The notes beneath the pieces are model-generated. The model ran no database searches and was not told the DNA's origin. It saw only the letters and a list, made by a program, of their open reading frames with translations. Below are positions 59,718 through 64,000 of a stretch of 64,000 nucleotides of DNA, in pieces (the stretch's first letter is position 1; every line of letters starts with the position of its first letter). Source of the DNA: Charina bottae (lineage: Eukaryota; Chordata; Lepidosauria; Squamata; Charinaidae). The stretch covers positions 87,183,421 to 87,247,420 of the forward strand of contig JALMGJ010000005.1 of assembly GCA_023362775.1 (NCBI GenBank), read 5' to 3'. A program made the position numbers and the translations under genes.

Positions 59718-60051
59718 GGGGGCGTGGTGGCTCAGCGGGTAAGACACCAGGCTTGTCGATCGGAAGATCGCAAGTTCGGAGGTTCGAATCCCTAGCCCTG
59801 CGTGCAGAGTGAGCTCCCGCACTCGCCCCAGTTCTTGCCAACCTAGCAATTCGAAAGCATGCAAATGCAAGTAGATCAATAGGTACCACTTTGGTGGGAA
59901 GGTAACAGAGTTCTGCGCACGTCATGCCGGCCACATGACCATGGAAGCGTCTTCGGACAATGCTGGCTCTTCGGCTAAGAAACGGAGACGAGCACCGGCC
60001 CCTAGAGTCAGTCACGACTACACAAATGTGCAGGGGGAACCTTTACCTTTT
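59718..60051 (+). mobile_element. Sauria-type tRNA SINE, copy 4
   Basis: GGGGGCGTGGTGGCTCAGCGGGTAAGACACCAGG head, box B GGTTCGAATCCC, CTTGCCAACCTAGCAATTCG body and AGAGTCAGTCACGACTAC tail. The 14-bp duplication TAATGGTAAAGTGA is perfect (59704-59717 and 60052-60065). The next SINE starts immediately after it. Confidence 0.93.
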
Positions 60052-60065
60052 TAATGGTAAAGTGA

Positions 60066-60290
60066 CAGCCGGTTTGGTGTAGTGGTTAAAGACACTGGGC
60101 TAGAAAATGGAAAATAATGAATTCTAGCCCTGTTTATGCACAGAACCCAACAGGATGACTTTGGGCCAGTCGCTCTCTCTCAGCCCTAGGAAGAAGCCAA
60201 AAATCTTGCCCAGAAAACTGCAGGGGCTTCTTCAGGCCAGGAGTCAACACTGACCTGAAAGTGCACGCACACACACAGACACACACACAC
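60066..60290 (+). mobile_element. tRNA-related squamate SINE, adjacent to copy 4
   Basis: CAGCCGGTTTGGTGTAGTGGTTAAAGACACTGGGCTAG head, AATTCTAGCCC as a weak box B, GACTTTGGGCCAGTCGCTCTCTCTCAG body, ending in a (CA)n run. Same type as 46000-46216 (minus). Confidence 0.8.
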
Positions 60291-60597
60291 ACAAAAGTAA
60301 AACACCAGAACGAAATGGATTTTCTGTGGAACACTACAAAACATTATTCATAACCTCTATTAACTGTACAATGAGTTTTTCTTAAAACAAACAGTGTCTT
60401 ATCTTCTTTATTTAGTGAGGGATATGTCACGTATTTTTTTTTAAAAAAACTTTTTTCTGTTCTGTGTAATTAAATAAACAATGGCCTTGGTTTGTTTTTT
60501 TAAACTGTCTTTAACTCTATGAATCTGGGGATTATCCAGCAGGGGGCGTTCCGGGCCCCCCCCGTGTTCATACCCAGGCCCTGGTAAGCAGATCCTC

Positions 60598-61287
60598 GTG
60601 GGCTCTGGTCTCCGACTGCTGCTGCTGAACGCCAGGTCGGTGAACAACAAGTCCCCCCTTATAAGTGATTTAATCACAGAGGAGAGGGCCAACCTGGTGT
60701 GTATACTCCCCCCAGAGGGGGGAGTAGCCCTCTCGGAAATGTGCCCAGCCGGGTTTCGGGTGTGGCATCAGCCGAGACACCGGGGCAGGGGAGGAGGGGT
60801 GGCAGTTGTCACCCGAGAGTCCCTTGTGGCCGTCAGGGGCGCTGCTCCACAAGTGACCGGGTGTGAGACCCTGTTTTTCAAGTTGGGTTCACGAGAACAG
60901 TTGGGAGTGTTGCTGCTGTACCAGCCTCCCTGCTGCGTAGCTACCTCCCTGCCTGAGCTTCTCGAGGCTGTCTCGGGGTTGGCAGTGGAGTTCCCCAGAC
61001 TTATGGTTCTGGGGGACTTCAATCTGCCGTCCCTGGGACAGTCCTCGGAGGCAGCTCGGGAGTTCATGGCTACCATGGCAGCTATGGGCCTGTCTCAGAT
61101 TATTCGTGACAGTGGTCTCACCCCGGACTTAGTTTTCTTGTCCGAGCAGTGGCAATGTGATCTGAGGGGAGAGTTACATCTTTCCCCATTGTCATGGTCA
61201 GACCACGCCCTGGTGACCCTGAGACTCTCTTGTGCTGCCCCACTCCGCAGGGAGGTGGGACCCATTCGATTGGTCTGCCCCTGGTGA
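60598..61287 (+). pseudogene. L2-like LINE endonuclease domain
   Basis: A 229-codon frame contains the AP-endonuclease-like motifs LLLLNARSVNNKSPLISDLI (N-terminal Asn site), GRGGGVAVV, LMVLGDFNLPSL and the catalytic LSWSDHALVTL near the C-terminus. In a live element this domain nicks target DNA to prime reverse transcription. One deviation from the usual pattern is VCILPPEGG, where the metal-binding ETW/E-type segment (ETWL) is expected, so the nuclease is probably inactive. Translation here would also stop before reaching the reverse transcriptase. Confidence 0.85.
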
Positions 61288-61577
61288 CTGATGGACCCAG
61301 TGAGGTTTCAGAAGGAGCTGGGGGTTATTCCCGAGGACTTGCTTCACGGTCCAGTGGAGGTCCTGGCTGCAGCCTGGAATAAGGCAGCGGCCGGAGCTCT
61401 GGACAAGATCGCGCCTACGCGACCTCTCTGGCCCTGTTCGGGCCCATCACTCTCCATGGTTTACGGAAGAGTTAAGGGCTTTGAAGAGGGTTAAGAGACA
61501 TCTAGCAGCGCTGCTGGAGAAAGACGAAGACTGAATCTGACCGAACACAATCTAGAGCTGCAGTTAAGGCCTACCTT

Positions 61578-62799
61578 GTGGCAGTAAGAGCGGCGAAACG
61601 TGAATATTTCTCCGCTCTTATTGCATACGCAGAATGCCACCCGACGGCCCTGTTTAAGATTACAAGATCACTTTTGGGTCGGGAGCAAGGGGAGACCTAT
61701 TTACAGGGCCGATCGGAAGAATTTTCTGAGCATCTGCAGGACAAAATCGCTCAGATTCATTCCAAGTTGGACTCCAAGCGTGAGAGAAGATCTGGGGAGA
61801 TGCCAGAGGCTCGTACTTATCATGTTATCTGGGAGCAGTTTGATCCTGTTGTTCCTGATGAAGTAGACAGGATCCTCCGGACTGTAAACGCCACCACATG
61901 CCAATTTGACCCATGTCCCTCCTGGCTGGTGAAATCAGCTAGTGAGGTGACATGTGGCTGGGTCCAGGCGATTATAAATTCGTCCTTGAGTGAGGGGGTG
62001 TTCCTGGCTGCCTTTAAGGAGGCGCTGGTGCACCCCCTCCTCAAGAAACCTTCCCTGGACCCTGGGCAATTTTTGCCCAGTCTCCCACCTTCCCTTTTTG
62101 GGAAAGGTGGTTGAGAAGGTGGTGGTGTTGCAACTCCAGAGGATTCTGGAGGAAACGGATTATCTGGACCCCTTCCAGCCAGGTTTCAGGCCGGGATGTG
62201 GGACGGAGACTGCATTGGTCGCGCTTATGGATGATCTCTGACGAGAGCGGGATGGAGGAAGTGCGTCCATCCTTGCTCTCTTAGATCTCTCAGCGGCTTC
62301 CGATACCGTCGACCACGGTATACTTTTGGGGCGGCTCAGGGAGTTGGAGGCGGGCGGTGTGGTTTTGCGCTGGTTCGCCTCCTTCCTCCAGGGCCATTCC
62401 CAGTCGATGTTGATAAGGGAGGAGAGAGCTGACCCCCGACCCCTGACTTGTGGGGTACCGCAGGGGTTGGTTCTCTCTCCTCTCCTATTCAACATCTACA
62501 TGAAGCCTCTGGGCAAGATCATCCGTCACCACGGGATGAAATATCACCAATATGCTGACGATACCCAGCTATACATCTCCGTCCCGGGTGAATTAAGTGA
62601 TGCGGTCAATGCCTTATCTCAATGCCTGGAGGCTGTGGGGGTCTGGATGGGGAACAACAGGCTTCAACTGAACCCTGGTAAGACGGAGTGGCTGTGGATT
62701 GATGGCCCCCCTGGATCCGGGAAGTTGTCATCTTTGGTTCTGGGTGGGGTTGCATTACCCCACTCGGATCCAGTGCGGAATCTGGGGGTCCTCCTTTGA
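61578..62799 (+). pseudogene. L2-like LINE reverse transcriptase, truncated
   Basis: A linker (AVRAAKREYFSALIAYAECH) precedes the finger and palm motifs. The FRPVS region is slightly altered by a frameshift (QFLPSLPPSLFGKGG, then GKVVEKVVVLQLQRILEETD in another frame). GFRPGCGTETALVALMDDL is followed by a stop at 62241. Then come SAASDTVDHGILL-like sequence, GVPQGLVLSPLLFNIYM, YADDTQLYISV (about 62551) and LQLNPGKTEWLWIDG. The catalytic YADD is intact. Ends at 62799. Confidence 0.87.
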
Positions 62800-62815
62800 T
62801 AAATTCTTCAGCATG

Positions 62816-62985
62816 GATGAAGTACCAAATAATAATAATAATAATGTTGAGGAGAAGTTCTGTGCTGCCCTTTATACATTTTTATTGTTTTTAAGTGTCC
62901 AGAGTCACTTGCTTGAGATGGGCACCCATTCTGAATGAATGAATGAATGAATGAATGAATGAATGAATGAATGAATGAATGAAGA
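62816..62985 (+). repeat. LINE-like 3' terminus with (TGAA)n tail
   Basis: TGTCCAGAGTCACTTGCTTGAGATGGGCACCCATTC is the usual L2/CR1 end segment, followed by about thirteen TGAA units (62933-62984). It may belong to the LINE just upstream after an internal deletion. Confidence 0.75.
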
Positions 62986-62989
62986 TAGA

Positions 62990-64000
62990 GAGAGAGAGAC
63001 AGATTTGAATACCAAAGTAAAAGTATTTATTGCAATGGTAAATCATTAACCAAAGTAACACATAGCATACTGCACACTCAAAGCTTTCTGCATATGTAGT
63101 GGCAACGCGGAAGACCTTTGTTATTTCGAGGAGTTACTGTAAGTGACATATTTTGATTTTCTCCCTCACACAAAGAAGATTAGAGTTTATTTTGAGTTAT
63201 ACTGATGTTTAACTGGCTTGTTTTTATTTCTGTTTGGAATGGAGGGGGAGATAAGGGAAAAACCCCAGCTTGTTAGTTCAAGCATAAGTCCACTCCTCCA
63301 ACAGCCCCTCCAGCAGCTTGAAATGGGGGGGGGGAGATAAGAGATTGTTGTTGTTAGGCACTGGCTTATCTGTATCACTTCCCAGGTTCTTGGATTTTGT
63401 CATAAACAGGTGCACAGACTCCAAGAACCATCCTAGTCAAGGTTGGGTCATGCAGCCTCAGTACCATGGAAACAGAGTCACGGGGTTTGAGGGCCAGATT
63501 TTGATAAAAAACCTTAGGATTGTCTTTTGAGTTTGGGAGCTTCTGCACAGATCCTGCGCGCCAGATGCTGTGGAACATTGAGCCACCCTGGGGTTATCTC
63601 TGCTGTCTTGGTCAAGAGGCTCCTGACAGCTAAAGGAGATACTGTAGGGTCTCACCTTGCTTAGGTATGTTATGATTTCTTTCTGTATGCTATGCTTTTA
63701 TGCTTTCGTTTAATCTGCCTAAACTGTGTTTCTGTTTAAATCTGTCTCTTTAAGTTTATAATAAAGCTTAAACTCTCTTTATCCACTGGCGTGCTTATTG
63801 TCTCTGGATCTAAAAGAACCAATTGCCTGAGCATCTGATCACTGCTTGGACACTTGGCAGAACAGCATACAAAACAAGTATGAGAACTTTCTTTTTAGAA
63901 AGATGCTGGTGAGACAAATCTCAAGTTCAGGAAGATTCAAAACTAGCCTGCTTCCAGTCCAAAGTTCCAGGTAATCCAACAACAGTACACAGCAAGTCAC
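62990..64000. other. Unassigned DNA, possible LTR remnant
   Basis: At 63750-63830 TTTATAATAAAGCTTAAACTCTCTTTATCCACTGGCGTGC looks like the polyadenylation/R-U5 part of a retroviral-type LTR, but I found no paired ends or duplication. Nothing else recognised. Confidence 0.3.

Larger units (their letters stand above)
60530..62815 (+). mobile_element. L2-like LINE with endonuclease and reverse transcriptase, inactivated
   Basis: This is the most complete LINE in the window. It holds an apurinic-type endonuclease frame (60598-61287), then reverse transcriptase (61578-62799) with a stop at 62241 and frame changes at about 61290-61580 and 62115. The RT stops abruptly at RNLGVLL, where the copy at 14918-16492 continues with the C-terminal domain. 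About 100 bp later a LINE-like terminus appears (62815-62985), so the C-terminal third is deleted. Compare the minus-strand copy at 14918. Confidence 0.9.

Overview
This is a stretch of vertebrate nuclear DNA, most likely from a squamate reptile and plausibly a snake. It is AT-rich, non-operonic and packed with transposable elements. The host call rests on three things: tRNA-type SINEs with a BovB-like 3' tail (Sauria-type), RTE-BovB LINE fragments, and a LINE 3' end running into a (TTCTA)n microsatellite, which I recall being characteristic of snakes. I see no rRNA, tRNA or CRISPR and nothing bacterial.

The only host gene I recognise is KCNMA1 (BK/Slo1 calcium- and voltage-activated potassium channel) on the minus strand. 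Five exons with intact splice sites are visible in transcription order: S4 (39188-39263), S5 (31890-31965), pore and first part of S6 (29942-30112), then two alternative versions of the next exon, 9a (27893-27984) and 9b (27698-27789). Both versions are 92 bp, have the same phase and lie 103 bp apart, so they behave as a mutually exclusive pair. The short intron between them carries two TGCATG (RBFOX-type) motifs. This is the main functional finding of the window. The first KCNMA1 exons (S0-S3) and the RCK domains were not found here, so the flanking DNA to both sides is read as intron.

The remainder is mobile DNA. Region 0-14 kb holds a LINE 3' end with a pentanucleotide tail, a reversed BovB fragment, two non-autonomous hAT copies with an internal minisatellite, and a striking 156-bp inverted duplication. 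Region 14-27 kb holds an L2-like LINE fused in frame to an unknown 200-aa ORF, an L1 3' fragment, degraded L2-like copies, a long purine tract, a Sauria-type SINE, a Penelope-like foldback and a pogo/Tigger-like MITE. Region 27-44 kb is the KCNMA1 exon region with intronic insertions, including a SINE nested in an L1 and a compound microsatellite growing out of a SINE tail. Region 44-64 kb holds an unidentified exon-like pair, a solo LTR, a 6.07-kb Ty1/copia retrotransposon with target-site duplication and three nested insertions, further hAT elements and SINEs, and a nearly full-length but internally deleted L2-like LINE.

Many insertions could be delimited exactly because their target-site duplications are readable, so the order of several nested events can be reconstructed.
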